From Tissierellia bacterium (GTDB lineage Bacteria > Bacillota > Clostridia > Tissierellales > Peptoniphilaceae), in NCBI GenBank assembly GCA_030535395.1, contig JAUNLK010000005.1:1-64000 (forward strand): a stretch of DNA of 64,000 bases, in the 5' to 3' direction. Position numbers and translations under genes: made by a program. Shown one piece after another: positions 47,172 to 55,568 of the stretch (position 1 is its first letter; each line of letters opens with the position of its first letter). Below the pieces are notes generated by a model. It did no database searches, was not told the origin of the DNA, and worked only from the letters and a program-made list of their open reading frames with translations.

Positions 47172-47809
47172 TACCGCTCGCTGTCCGTCAAATAATAGCT
47201 CAGGGTGAGGAGGGAGTCCACCAGGCGGACATTCTCCACAATGACCCCTTCCCCCGCCGAAAGATCCAGGGGAGCGAAGTTCCAAATCCCCTTGATGCCG
47301 GCAGCGGCCAGGCGATCGGCAATCTCCTGGGCCCCGTCCTTGGGCACTGTGAGTATCCCCACGGTGATGTCGGGATGCTTCTCCAGGTATCTCTCCAATT
47401 TTTTGACATGCTTGACTTCCAGTTCCCCCACTTTGGTGCCCACTACTTCGTCATTCTTGTCAAAAATGGCCACAATATCAAAGCCGCTGTCCCTGAAGCC
47501 CTTGTAGTGGCTGATGACCGAACCCAGATTGCCGGCCCCCACCACAATGGCCTTGTAGGTGACATCGATCCCCAGAATCTTCTCAATCTCCTCCCTCAAA
47601 GTGGAGACTTTGTAGCCATAGCCCTGCTGGCCGAAGCCACCGAAATTATTCAAATCCTGGCGAATCTGTGAAGCCGTAAAGCCCGTGAGCTCACTGAGTT
47701 CCTGGGAAGAGATCCGATCCTCCCCTTCCTCCATCAGATCAGTTAGATAGCGGTGATACTTCGGTAAGCGTCGAATTACGGTTTCTGAAACTTTCTTTTT
47801 CTTTTCCAC
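47171..47809 (-). CDS. rex: Redox-sensing transcriptional repressor Rex
   Basis: Represses fermentation and respiration genes and releases DNA when NADH rises. The 212-residue protein has an N-terminal winged helix (ISSQELSELTGFTASQIRQD with the recognition segment FGQQGYGY) and a Rossmann domain with VVGAGNLGSV, and ends in a swapped C-terminal helix. The start is GTG at 47809 with GAGGTGA 4 bases upstream. It is the first gene before ogg, in a 156-base divergent region shared with the ABC-F gene. Confidence 0.95.
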   Translation of the reverse strand: MEKKKKVSETVIRRLPKYHRYLTDLMEEGEDRISSQELSELTGFTASQIRQDLNNFGGFGQQGYGYKVSTLREEIEKILGIDVTYKAIVVGAGNLGSVISHYKGFRDSGFDIVAIFDKNDEVVGTKVGELEVKHVKKLERYLEKHPDITVGILTVPKDGAQEIADRLAAAGIKGIWNFAPLDLSAGEGVIVENVRLVDSLLTLSYYLTDSER

Positions 47810-47965
47810 ATGCTCACCTCATGACATATCCAAATTTTTTCGTATAAACCACAGTCTGATATGGTCTATATTTTAACATACTATCAGGGAAAAGGGAAAT
47901 AATTTGCAATTGTTCAAAACTTTTCTCCCCGGTCTGTCAATGCTATGATACCTACGGAGGCATCT

Positions 47966-49864
47966 ATGATACTACAAACAAAATCCCTATGTAAAATTCA
48001 TACCCTAAATACTATTTTTAACAATGTTTCTTTCACCGTGGAAGAGGGGGATAAAATTGGTCTCATTGGCCGCAATGGCAGCGGCAAGACCACCCTCATG
48101 GAAATCCTCTCCGGGGAGCAGAGTCCCGACGGAGGGGAGATCATCGCCTCGAAAAATCTCTCCGTGGGCTATCTCACCCAGCACTCCGAGTTCACCCAGG
48201 CCACCCTCTATGAGGAGACGGCCACGGTCTTCAAGTACTTGGATGAGATGGAAGAACAGCTGGTGGCCCTGGAGGGGCGCATGGCCGCGGCCAGCAGTGA
48301 GGAGGAGGTCCTGGAGCTGAGCCATCAGTATCAGAATCTCCTGGAAAAATTTGAGGAGCGGGGGGGCTATCAGCGGGACAGCCGAATCTCCGGCACCCTC
48401 CTGGGCCTGGGCTTTTCCCGGGAGGAATTTTCCATGGACCCCCGGGACCTCTCCGGGGGCCAGCAGTCCCGGCTCAATTTGGCCAAGCTCCTCCTCACCC
48501 AGCCCACCCTCCTCCTCCTGGACGAGCCCACCAACCACCTGGATGTGGATGCCATTTCCTGGCTGGAAAAATTCCTCCAGGACTATCGGGGCACCCTCAT
48601 GGTCATCAGTCACGACCGCTACTTCCTGGACCATGTGGTGGGGCGCATCTTCCTCTTGGAATCCGGGGAGGTCTTGAGCTACACCGGCAATTACAGCACT
48701 TTCCTCCGCCAGCGGAAAAAGGAGCTGGAGGTCCAGCACCGGAGCTTCGTTCACCAGCAGCGGGAGATCAAGCGCCAGGAGGAAATCATCGAGCGCTACA
48801 AGTCCTGGAACCGGGAGCGGAGTGTGAAGGCCGCTCGGAGCCGGGAAAAGCAGCTGGCCAAGGTGGAGCGGCTGGAGGATGTGACCCAGCAGCAGTCCAT
48901 GAAGCTCCGCTTCGAACCCAAGAAGGAATCGGGGAAGGATGTCCTCATTTTGGAGGAGGGGGCCAAGTCCTTTGGGGAGAAGACCCTCTTTGAAAATGCC
49001 TCCATGGCCCTCTACCGGGGGGAGCATGTGGGCCTCATTGGCCCCAATGGCATTGGAAAGTCCACCCTCTTAAAGGCCATCTCCGGCAGGGAGGAGCTCA
49101 CCCGGGGAAAGATCTCCCTGGGCAGCCACGTCAGCCTGGGCTACTACGACCAGCAGCTCTCCGATCTCGACGACCACCACACCGTCCTGGAGGAGCTGTG
49201 GGACAGCTATCCCCAACTTACGGTACGGGAAGTCTATACCCATCTTGCCTCCTTTCTCTTCACTGGAGATGCCACGGAGCGAAAAGTGGGGGAACTCTCG
49301 GGCGGGGAGAAGGGGCGCCTCTCCCTCCTGAAGGTGATGCTCTCCGGGGCCAATTTCCTCCTCTTTGACGAGCCCACCAACCACCTGGACATTCCCTCCA
49401 AGGAGCTTTTGGAGGAGGCCCTGGAGCACTATCCCGGCACCCTCCTCACCGTGAGCCACGACCGCTACTTCCTCAACAAAATCTGCCACCGCACCCTGGC
49501 CCTCTCGCCCCAGGGCATCCAGAGCTATGAGGGCAATTACGACTACTATCTGGAAAAGACCCAGAGGGAGGAGGAGCCCCGGGAGGAGGAGAAGAGCCGC
49601 ACCGAGCAGAAAAAGGAGCAGAAAAAGAGCCGGGCCGCCCGCCAGGAGGCCAAGCGCCAGCGGGCCCAGCTCCAGGCCCTGGAGGAAAAAATCCACCAGC
49701 TGGAGGAGCAGATTCAAAAGATCGACCGCGACCTCTCCCTCCCCGAGACCTACGAGGACCACAAAAAAGCCCTCGCTCTTTCGGAAGAGCGAGGGGAGAT
49801 TCAAGCTACATTGGACGAGGTCTATGAGGACTGGCTCCTGGCCACAGAGGCCCTGGAGGACTAG
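47966..49864 (+). CDS. ABC-F family ATPase (ribosome-associated)
   Basis: Soluble twin-ATPase of the ABC-F class, 632 residues, with no membrane domain. The first nucleotide domain has the P-loop GRNGSGKTT, signature LSGGQQSR and Walker B LLLLDEPTNHLD. A charged linker (about 240-320) precedes the second P-loop GPNGIGKST, LSGGEKGR and LLFDEPTNHLD. It ends in a long Lys/Glu/Arg coiled coil (about 530-632), as in Uup/YdiF-type proteins that act on stalled ribosomes. The ATG follows CGGAGG. The first 25 codons are AT-rich compared with the rest. Confidence 0.9.
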   Translation: MILQTKSLCKIHTLNTIFNNVSFTVEEGDKIGLIGRNGSGKTTLMEILSGEQSPDGGEIIASKNLSVGYLTQHSEFTQATLYEETATVFKYLDEMEEQLVALEGRMAAASSEEEVLELSHQYQNLLEKFEERGGYQRDSRISGTLLGLGFSREEFSMDPRDLSGGQQSRLNLAKLLLTQPTLLLLDEPTNHLDVDAISWLEKFLQDYRGTLMVISHDRYFLDHVVGRIFLLESGEVLSYTGNYSTFLRQRKKELEVQHRSFVHQQREIKRQEEIIERYKSWNRERSVKAARSREKQLAKVERLEDVTQQQSMKLRFEPKKESGKDVLILEEGAKSFGEKTLFENASMALYRGEHVGLIGPNGIGKSTLLKAISGREELTRGKISLGSHVSLGYYDQQLSDLDDHHTVLEELWDSYPQLTVREVYTHLASFLFTGDATERKVGELSGGEKGRLSLLKVMLSGANFLLFDEPTNHLDIPSKELLEEALEHYPGTLLTVSHDRYFLNKICHRTLALSPQGIQSYEGNYDYYLEKTQREEEPREEEKSRTEQKKEQKKSRAARQEAKRQRAQLQALEEKIHQLEEQIQKIDRDLSLPETYEDHKKALALSEERGEIQATLDEVYEDWLLATEALED

Positions 49865-50907
49865 CCCACATAGCCCGAGAAGAGGAAGACGAAGATCAGG
49901 GAAAATCCGCAGACGGTCAGCCAGGTGCAGCCCCCCAAGAGAATGGGCTTCACGCCCTTGCTGAAGACTTGGGCGAGAGAGATCTTAAAGCCCACCCCAG
50001 CCAGGGCCGAGGCAAAGAGGAATTTACTCAAAGTGCCCAGGTGACTGGAGAGGCTGGCGCCAAAGACTTCAAAGTTAAACAGCCCCAAGGTGTTGAGGAG
50101 AATGGCCACCAAAAAGCCCAGGAGGAATTTGGGGAAAGTGGTGACAACGACTTTCCAGAGGCTCTCTCCCTCGGTCTTTTTCCCCTCACTGGCAACTCGT
50201 GCACTCATAAAGATGGCCACGAAGATCAAGAGGGTGGTCCGGACCAATTTCACATTGATGGCCCCATTGAAGTCCGCCAGTCCACTGAGGGCAGAGTAGG
50301 TGGCCTGGGCCCCGGCTACGGAGGAGGCATCGTTGATGGCAGCCCCCGCCCAGAAGGCGAATTGATTCTCCGTCAAATGCATGACTTCCGCCAAATAGGG
50401 ATATGTAAAGGCAGCTAGGGTGTCGCAGAGGAAGATGGCCGCCATGGCAAAGGCAAATTCCTCCTCCGTGGCCTCCACAATGGGGCTCAGAGTGGCAATG
50501 GCCGTCCCCCCACAAATGGCAGTTCCGCCTCCCACCAAACGGGAGGTGTTTTTTGTTGTGCCAATGAAACGGCCCACCCAGAGGGCCACGCCAAAGGAAA
50601 CAAAGAGATTGAGAACGAGGAGGGGCAGGGCCTTGACCCCGGTCCCCAGAAGATCTGCAAAGCTCAGGGTGGCCCCGGTGAAAATAATCCCCCAGTTGAG
50701 GAATTTTTTCCCGGCGAAGGTGGTCCCCTCTTTGGCGGGTCCCGTCAAAGGCGGGGTGAGATTACAGATGATCATGGAAATCAAAAGGGCCACCATGGGT
50801 CCCCCCATGATCACCCGGCCAAGGGTCGCCTTTTGCAGGGAAAGGGAGGCCATGGCCAGGGCTCCAATGACCAGGCAGGCCACCACCATTCCGAATTTTT
50901 TGTTCAT
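49861..50907 (-). CDS. YeiH/UPF0324-family putative anion (sulfate) exporter
   Basis: Polytopic membrane protein of 348 residues with about 10 hydrophobic helices. The family segments GIIFTGATLSF, GGGTAICGGTAIATLSP and AAINDASSVAGA are present. The family is annotated as putative sulfate or sulfonate exporter; the substrate is not proven. It is convergent with the ABC-F gene (4-base overlap of the ends). The start at 50907 has GGGAG 7 bases upstream. Confidence 0.83.
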   Translation of the reverse strand: MNKKFGMVVACLVIGALAMASLSLQKATLGRVIMGGPMVALLISMIICNLTPPLTGPAKEGTTFAGKKFLNWGIIFTGATLSFADLLGTGVKALPLLVLNLFVSFGVALWVGRFIGTTKNTSRLVGGGTAICGGTAIATLSPIVEATEEEFAFAMAAIFLCDTLAAFTYPYLAEVMHLTENQFAFWAGAAINDASSVAGAQATYSALSGLADFNGAINVKLVRTTLLIFVAIFMSARVASEGKKTEGESLWKVVVTTFPKFLLGFLVAILLNTLGLFNFEVFGASLSSHLGTLSKFLFASALAGVGFKISLAQVFSKGVKPILLGGCTWLTVCGFSLIFVFLFSGYVG

Positions 50908-50965
50908 AGATACACTCCCATCTAAGCCGCCGGAGGGCTCACATTCACTTTGATAATACCCTGAC

Positions 50966-50994
50966 ATTATATCAATGGGTCAGTTGTTTAACAA
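50966..50994 (-). promoter_or_regulatory. Promoter of the YeiH-type gene
   Basis: TTGTTA (50989-50994) and TATAAT (50966-50971) with a 17-base spacer. An 11-base near-palindrome TTGTTTAACAA covers the -35 box. Confidence 0.65.
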
Positions 50995-51138
50995 GGAATT
51001 TTTCCCCGGGATTTCCCCCCTAGGGCAATTCCAAGTAAAGTGCAAATCCCTCCCAACAGTGCAAGATCCCCCCAAAGCCCTCAACCATCCCCTTTGTGGC
51101 TGTCAAGGGGAGTTCTCCACAAAGATCCCGGGGAAAAC

Positions 51139-51221
51139 CGTGGACAAGCCTGTGGATAACGTGGATAACTCTGTGGATTCCCTGAATATCCCCCTTTTTT
51201 TGGGGATAAGATTGTGGATAG
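51139..51221 (+). other. DnaA-box cluster
   Basis: Reading TGTGGATAA (TTATCCACA on the other strand): one exact box at 51151. One-mismatch boxes lie at 51160 (CGTGGATAA), 51201 (TGGGGATAA) and 51213 (TGTGGATAG), and weaker ones at 51139 (CGTGGACAA) and 51172 (TGTGGATTC). All six are in the same orientation and the first four are 9-12 bases apart. An AT-rich stretch (about 51221-51370) follows. It lies in the 463-base gap between the YeiH-type gene and tsaD, where no gene is convincing. Origin or DnaA-titration function is inferred. Confidence 0.6.
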
Positions 51222-51279
51222 AGTGCATAAATTCCCATTCGGAAAAGTTTGTAGAATTTTAGTCATCTCAAAAATGGCG

Positions 51280-51312
51280 AAAAAAAGTGCAGAATGGGCA
51301 ACCACTCTGCAC
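51280..51312 (-). terminator. Terminator of the tsa operon
   Basis: GTGCAGA/TCTGCAC outer stem with a TGG/CCA inner stem and seven T (TTTTTTT) on the minus strand, about 60 bases after the tsaD stop. Confidence 0.8.
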
Positions 51313-51370
51313 GATCGCATTTTCACAATTTACCAAAATTTTACACCACTTTGAGAGGCTTTACCAAGGC

Positions 51371-52363
51371 TCAGCCCAGGCCCAAATTGGGGTCGGCGAA
51401 GACCTGGGGCCGCCCCCCCTTGAGGTGGGTGAAGTAGGCCGCCGAGGCGATCATGGCCCCATTGTCGGTGCTGAGTTTGGGGGTGGGGGCGTAGATTTTG
51501 TACTCTTCTCCCCCTCGCTGGACCATGGCCTCCTTGAGGGCGCTGTTGGCGGAGACGCCCCCCGCCAGGACAATGGTCCTCTCGCCCAGCTCCTCTGCCA
51601 GGCGATAGGTCTTCTCCACCAGGACGTCCACCACCGCCTGTTGGAAGCTCCGGGCGAGATCCGCCTTGCGAATCTCCTCTCCCATTTGCTTGCTCCGGTT
51701 GAGCTCATTTAAGACGGCGGTCTTGAGGCCGGAGAAGCTGAAGTCGTAGCTATTTTCCTCCAGGAGGACCCGGGGGAGCTTGTAGGTCTCCTCTCCCTCT
51801 TTGGCCAGGCGGTCAATGACCGGGCCCCCGGGATAGGGCAGGCCCATGGCCCGGGCCACCTTGTCAAAGGCCTCTCCCGCCGCATCGTCCCGGGTCTTGC
51901 CGTAGAGGCTGTAGTCCAAATAGTCGGTGACGTGGAGGAGATAGCTGTGGCCCCCGGAGACAATGAGGGCCACAAAGGGGGGCTTGAGCTGAGGATGGGT
52001 GAGATAATTGGCGCAGATATGGCCCTGGAGGTGATTGACCCCCACAAAGGGAATCCCCGTGGCCAGGGAGAGGGATCTGCCGGCCGTGAGGCCCACCAGT
52101 AGGGCCCCAATGAGCCCCGGCCCCCGAGTGGCCCCAATGAGGTCGATGTCCTCAAGGCTGAGGCCGCTCTCTTCCAGGACCGTGTCCAGCACCGGCAGGA
52201 AATTGCTCAGGTGCTCCCGGGAGGCGATCTCCGGCACCACCCCGCCAAAGAGGCGGTGGATGTCGATTTGAGAGGAGAGGACATTGGCGAGAATTTTTCT
52301 GCCGTCCTCCACAATGGCCACCCCGGTGTCGTCGCAGGATGTCTCTATGCCCAGACTAATCAT
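51371..52363 (-). CDS. tsaD: tRNA N6-adenosine threonylcarbamoyltransferase
   Basis: Transfers the threonylcarbamoyl group to A37 of ANN-decoding tRNAs, with TsaB and TsaE. The 330-residue protein starts LGIETSCDDTGVAI, has the metal-binding GVNHLQGH, and the nucleotide-site segments IVSGGHSYLL and SFSGLKTAVL. It overlaps rimI by 8 bases as the last gene of the operon. Confidence 0.97.
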   Translation of the reverse strand: MISLGIETSCDDTGVAIVEDGRKILANVLSSQIDIHRLFGGVVPEIASREHLSNFLPVLDTVLEESGLSLEDIDLIGATRGPGLIGALLVGLTAGRSLSLATGIPFVGVNHLQGHICANYLTHPQLKPPFVALIVSGGHSYLLHVTDYLDYSLYGKTRDDAAGEAFDKVARAMGLPYPGGPVIDRLAKEGEETYKLPRVLLEENSYDFSFSGLKTAVLNELNRSKQMGEEIRKADLARSFQQAVVDVLVEKTYRLAEELGERTIVLAGGVSANSALKEAMVQRGGEEYKIYAPTPKLSTDNGAMIASAAYFTHLKGGRPQVFADPNLGLG

Positions 52364-52811
52364 TGCCCCACCTCCTCCAGTAGATTAAAGCGTCTTTTTT
52401 TACATCGTTGTAGTAGTTCTTTCTCCGGCCCTCCAGAATAAAGCCCAGGGACTCATAGAGGGCGATGGCCACGGCATTGTCCTCCCGCACCTCCAGGGTG
52501 GCCTTGCGGACCCCCCGCTCATAGAGGCTGAAGAGAAAGTGCTTCATGAGATAGCTCCCGTAGCCATTGCCCCGAAAGTCCTCATCTATGGCCACATTGC
52601 CAATGTGGGCCTCGTCCTCCAAGAGATAGGCCCCGGCGTAGCCCACAATCTGATCGGAGAGGGTGAGGACCTCGTAGTAGCTCAGGGGGCTCTTCAGCTC
52701 CAGCTCAAAGGAGCGCCGGGACCAGGGGGAGGAGAAGGTGGCCTCCTCTATGGAGAGCATTCGGTCCAGGTCCTCCAAAGTTGCCGTTCTAGTTTTTTTC
52801 AATAGGTCCAT
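52356..52811 (-). CDS. rimI: Ribosomal protein alanine N-acetyltransferase-like GNAT protein
   Basis: GNAT acetyltransferase of 151 residues; the acetyl-CoA motif is DEDFRGNGYGSYLMKH and the late motif is VREDNAVAIALYESLGF. RimI acetylates ribosomal protein S18, and the gene is commonly found with tsaB/tsaD as here. The start at 52811 (MDLLKKTRTATLEDL) has GAGGAACGGA upstream and lies inside the end of tsaB (23-base overlap). Confidence 0.9.
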   Translation of the reverse strand: MDLLKKTRTATLEDLDRMLSIEEATFSSPWSRRSFELELKSPLSYYEVLTLSDQIVGYAGAYLLEDEAHIGNVAIDEDFRGNGYGSYLMKHFLFSLYERGVRKATLEVREDNAVAIALYESLGFILEGRRKNYYNDVKKDALIYWRRWGND

Positions 52812-53460
52812 TCCGTTCCTCGTATTCTCGCATGGCTTGGGTCTTCTGTACATAATTGGGCTCCAGGCTGTAGGGATTGTCCCCGCCCCTCTTCCCATAG
52901 GAGTGAAGGCCGTAGCGGCCAATGGCCTCCGCCGTCACCTGGGCGACTCGGTGGGCCACATCTCCAAAGAGCTCTGGATAGGCCCCGTAGCCCGAGCCCA
53001 GGACCACGGCCTCCGGGGGAATGTCCAATTCCCCCACGGCAGTAACCCCGTCGGGGACGAGGACTTCCAGCTCCTGCCCCGTCTTCCGGTAGAGGCCCCA
53101 GTAGACCCTCTTTCTCCTGGCATCCAGGGCGGGGAGATAGAGGCCGTCCTCCTGGACATAGGCCATGGCCGAAAGGCCCGAGACCCCAATGACGGGTATG
53201 TCCAGGCTGCGGGCCAAAATTTTTGCGGTGATGAGGCTGATTCTCAGCCCCGTATAGGAGCCCGGTCCCACCCCCACGGCAATGAGGTCCAGCTCCTCTC
53301 TGGAAAAGGGGACGTACTTCAGGGCGTCCTCAATGACTTCGGTGAGATACTCCGAGTGCCTCAGCTCCCCGTCCATGGCAAAGGAGACCAGGGTCTTCTC
53401 CCCGTCCAAAATGGCCACGGAGAGCCAAGGGGTGGAGGTGTCAAAGGCCAGTACTTTCAT
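52789..53460 (-). CDS. tsaB: tRNA threonylcarbamoyladenosine biosynthesis protein TsaB
   Basis: Dimerisation partner of TsaD in the t6A complex, 223 residues. The N-terminus reads VLAFDTSTPWLSVAI and the central motif is GVGPGSYTGLRI. It overlaps tsaE by 4 bases and rimI by 23. Confidence 0.95.
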   Translation of the reverse strand: MKVLAFDTSTPWLSVAILDGEKTLVSFAMDGELRHSEYLTEVIEDALKYVPFSREELDLIAVGVGPGSYTGLRISLITAKILARSLDIPVIGVSGLSAMAYVQEDGLYLPALDARRKRVYWGLYRKTGQELEVLVPDGVTAVGELDIPPEAVVLGSGYGAYPELFGDVAHRVAQVTAEAIGRYGLHSYGKRGGDNPYSLEPNYVQKTQAMREYEERNGPIEKN

Positions 53461-53939
53461 CGCTCCCCCTCATACTTCGCCACGTGGGCAAGGAGCTCCG
53501 CTCCCCGCTCTCCCACGGCGGAAAATTCCAGCTTCCGCCCCGCCCCCTCGTAGTGGATGGTGCACAGCAGATAGTCCTCGGGGAGAAAGTCCAGGACGCG
53601 GCCCGCCCACTCAATGGCACTGACGCCCCCCTGGGAGAGGACCTCCTCCCCGCCAATGGCGTAGAAGTCCCGGGGATCCTCCATGCGATAGGCGTCAAAG
53701 TGATAGAGATCCAGGGGCCCCCGGTAGATATTCATCAGGGAAAAAGTGGCGCTGCTCACATCCTCCATAATCCCCATGCCCTGGGCAAGGCCCTGAATCA
53801 GGGTGGTCTTCCCCGCCCCCAAGTCTCCGATGAAACACAGTATGTCATCGGGGGCAATGGCGGCGGCCAAATACCGCCCAAAGTCCCTCATGGCCTCCTC
53901 CCCCTGGAGGAAATAACTTATATCGTGGATCGGCTCCAT
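53457..53939 (-). CDS. tsaE: tRNA threonylcarbamoyladenosine biosynthesis ATPase TsaE
   Basis: P-loop ATPase of the t6A pathway, 160 residues. The Walker A loop is GDLGAGKTTL and the following conserved segments are SSATFSLMNIY and YHFDAYRM. GGAGG precedes the ATG. A TATAAT box at 53963-53968 (minus strand) is the probable -10; the -35 is unclear. Confidence 0.95.
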   Translation of the reverse strand: MEPIHDISYFLQGEEAMRDFGRYLAAAIAPDDILCFIGDLGAGKTTLIQGLAQGMGIMEDVSSATFSLMNIYRGPLDLYHFDAYRMEDPRDFYAIGGEEVLSQGGVSAIEWAGRVLDFLPEDYLLCTIHYEGAGRKLEFSAVGERGAELLAHVAKYEGER

Positions 53940-53995
53940 GGCCCACCTCCTTCTAAACTTCTATTATAGTAAAAAACAAAAAAACACAACAGCCC

Positions 53996-54225
53996 ACCCC
54001 TGCCCCCCAAGGGAGAAAAGGGGAGGGCCCAAAGAGAACTCACCCCCTGATCCCGGACCCCGGAGGACGAAAAGCGAAGGGGCCAAAAGAGAAACCGTCC
54101 CCTGATCCTGCCCCCCAAGGGCGAAAAGCCAAGGGCCGCCCCCTGATCCCGGCGCGGACCCCGGAGGGAGAAAAGCGGAGGGCCGAAAGAGAATCCATTC
54201 CCTGATCCCTGGCCCCGGAGGGGGA
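53996..54225. repeat. Degenerate tandem repeat, about five units
   Basis: Units with the core CCCTGATCC, then CCCCGGAGG or CCCCCAAGGG, then GAAAAGCG and AGGGCC and AAAGAGAA. CCCTGATCC starts at 54045, 54100, 54141 and 54200; a related first unit begins about 53996. Spacing varies from 41 to 59 bases. No gene is convincing here. With the htrA terminator it fills the 330-base gap between htrA and tsaE. Confidence 0.72.
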
Positions 54226-54257
54226 AAGAAAAAAGATGCACCTTGAAGTGCATCTTT
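54226..54257 (-). terminator. Terminator of htrA
   Basis: Nine-base-pair stem AAGATGCAC/GTGCATCTT followed by TTTTTC on the minus strand, 13 bases after the htrA stop. Confidence 0.88.
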
Positions 54258-54269
54258 ACCCCATTTTCT

Positions 54270-55451
54270 CTAATTTCCCCTGTAGGGCTGGATCTCCTGG
54301 GGCTGGGGACTTCCCTGCACTGGAATGCTGTACTCCTGAAAGGTGAGGCTGAGCTTTTCCTTCTGACCCTCCCGGAGAATTTCCAGTTCCACCTGATCCC
54401 CCACCTGATAGTTGTAGAGGGACTGGCGGAGGCTGCTCATATTGTTCACGGGATTGCCGTCCATGGACAGGAGGACGTCCCTGCTCCTGAGCCCCGCCTC
54501 GGCCGCCGGGGAGCCCGGCTCCACATTGATGATCACCACGCCCTTGCCGTCGGTGCCCAGACTATTGCCCGTCTGCTTCTCCAGCATGCTCACGGAGTAG
54601 CCCCCAATGCCCAGGGCCAGGGTTTGGGTGTTGCCGTGTTCCAGGACCTGCTTCAAAATGGGTTTCACCACATTGACGGGGATGGCAAAGCCCAGGCCCT
54701 CCCCGCCGGCGATTTTGGCGGAGTTGATGCCAATGACCTCCCCCTGGGCATTTAAGAGGGGCCCCCCGCTATTGCCCTGATTGATGGAGGCATCGGTTTG
54801 AATGAGGCCCTCCATATAGCCCCCCTGCTCTCCCCCTAGGGAGCGATTGAGGCCACTGATGACCCCGGCGGTGACCGAGCGCTGGAGGTCCAGCCCCAGG
54901 GGATTTCCTATGGCCACGGCCAGGGCCCCAATTTGAATGTTCTCGCTGTCCCCCAGATTCATGGGGGTGAGATCCGTCCGGTCGATCTTCACAATCCCCA
55001 GATCCAGGCCCCCGTCGGACCAGAGGACCTCCCCCTCCTCCTTGCTGCCGTCATTTAAAAGCACCGTCACCTTTTCCCCGGCGCTGCCCACCACATGGGC
55101 ATTGGAGACAATGTAGCCCCCCTCATCGGCAATGAAGCCACTCCCCGAGGAGGTGGAGGTGAGGGGCCCAAAGATGGACATCTGAGTCTTCTCCTGGGTG
55201 ATCCCCACAGTGGAGGGCATGGCGGCGGTGGCCACGGCGGCCACGGCCCCCATCTCGTCGGTGGTCTTGATCTCCGTGGCCACCACCGGGGCCCCCGTCT
55301 GGGTCTCGCCCCTGGAATTGTTGAATACATTGGTCACTGCCGAGCCCACAATGCCGCCAATGAGGCTGAAGATAATGGCCAACACAATGGTGCCGCCCCT
55401 CCGGGAACGGCGGGAACCGGTGCGAACTCGATATGGATATTCATCGTACAT
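54270..55451 (-). CDS. HtrA/DegP-like membrane-anchored serine protease
   Basis: Envelope quality-control protease of 393 residues. A basic N-terminus precedes a single membrane helix (about 20-40), so the protease faces outside. The catalytic triad is His119 (SNAHVVG), Asp150 (GLDLGIVKI) and Ser228 (NQGNSGGPL). A PDZ domain follows (about 290-385, LRSRDVLLSMDGNPV). AAAGGAG precedes the ATG. A short imperfect palindrome ATGAATGATTCAT (55476-55488) lies in its leader. Confidence 0.94.
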   Translation of the reverse strand: MYDEYPYRVRTGSRRSRRGGTIVLAIIFSLIGGIVGSAVTNVFNNSRGETQTGAPVVATEIKTTDEMGAVAAVATAAMPSTVGITQEKTQMSIFGPLTSTSSGSGFIADEGGYIVSNAHVVGSAGEKVTVLLNDGSKEEGEVLWSDGGLDLGIVKIDRTDLTPMNLGDSENIQIGALAVAIGNPLGLDLQRSVTAGVISGLNRSLGGEQGGYMEGLIQTDASINQGNSGGPLLNAQGEVIGINSAKIAGGEGLGFAIPVNVVKPILKQVLEHGNTQTLALGIGGYSVSMLEKQTGNSLGTDGKGVVIINVEPGSPAAEAGLRSRDVLLSMDGNPVNNMSSLRQSLYNYQVGDQVELEILREGQKEKLSLTFQEYSIPVQGSPQPQEIQPYRGN

Positions 55452-55532
55452 GTTGCGCTCCTTTACTGATACTTCATGAATGATTCATCATGATTTCCGT
55501 GTTCTTAAGATACCCCTAGAATATCCAAATCA

Positions 55533-55560
55533 TTTGAATGTATTGTGATTGAACTATAAA
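55533..55560 (+). promoter_or_regulatory. Promoter of the MBL-fold hydrolase gene
   Basis: TTTGAA (55533-55538) and TATAAA (55555-55560) with a 16-base spacer. The expected transcript start falls at about 55567, right at the first ATG. Confidence 0.45.
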
Positions 55561-55568
55561 AGATTGGA

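Noticed and set aside
50975-51262. Plus-strand ORF of 95 codons across the DnaA-box cluster
   Set aside because: The reading consists of translated DnaA boxes (repeated VDNVD-type residues), shows no family, and has no good ribosome-binding site.
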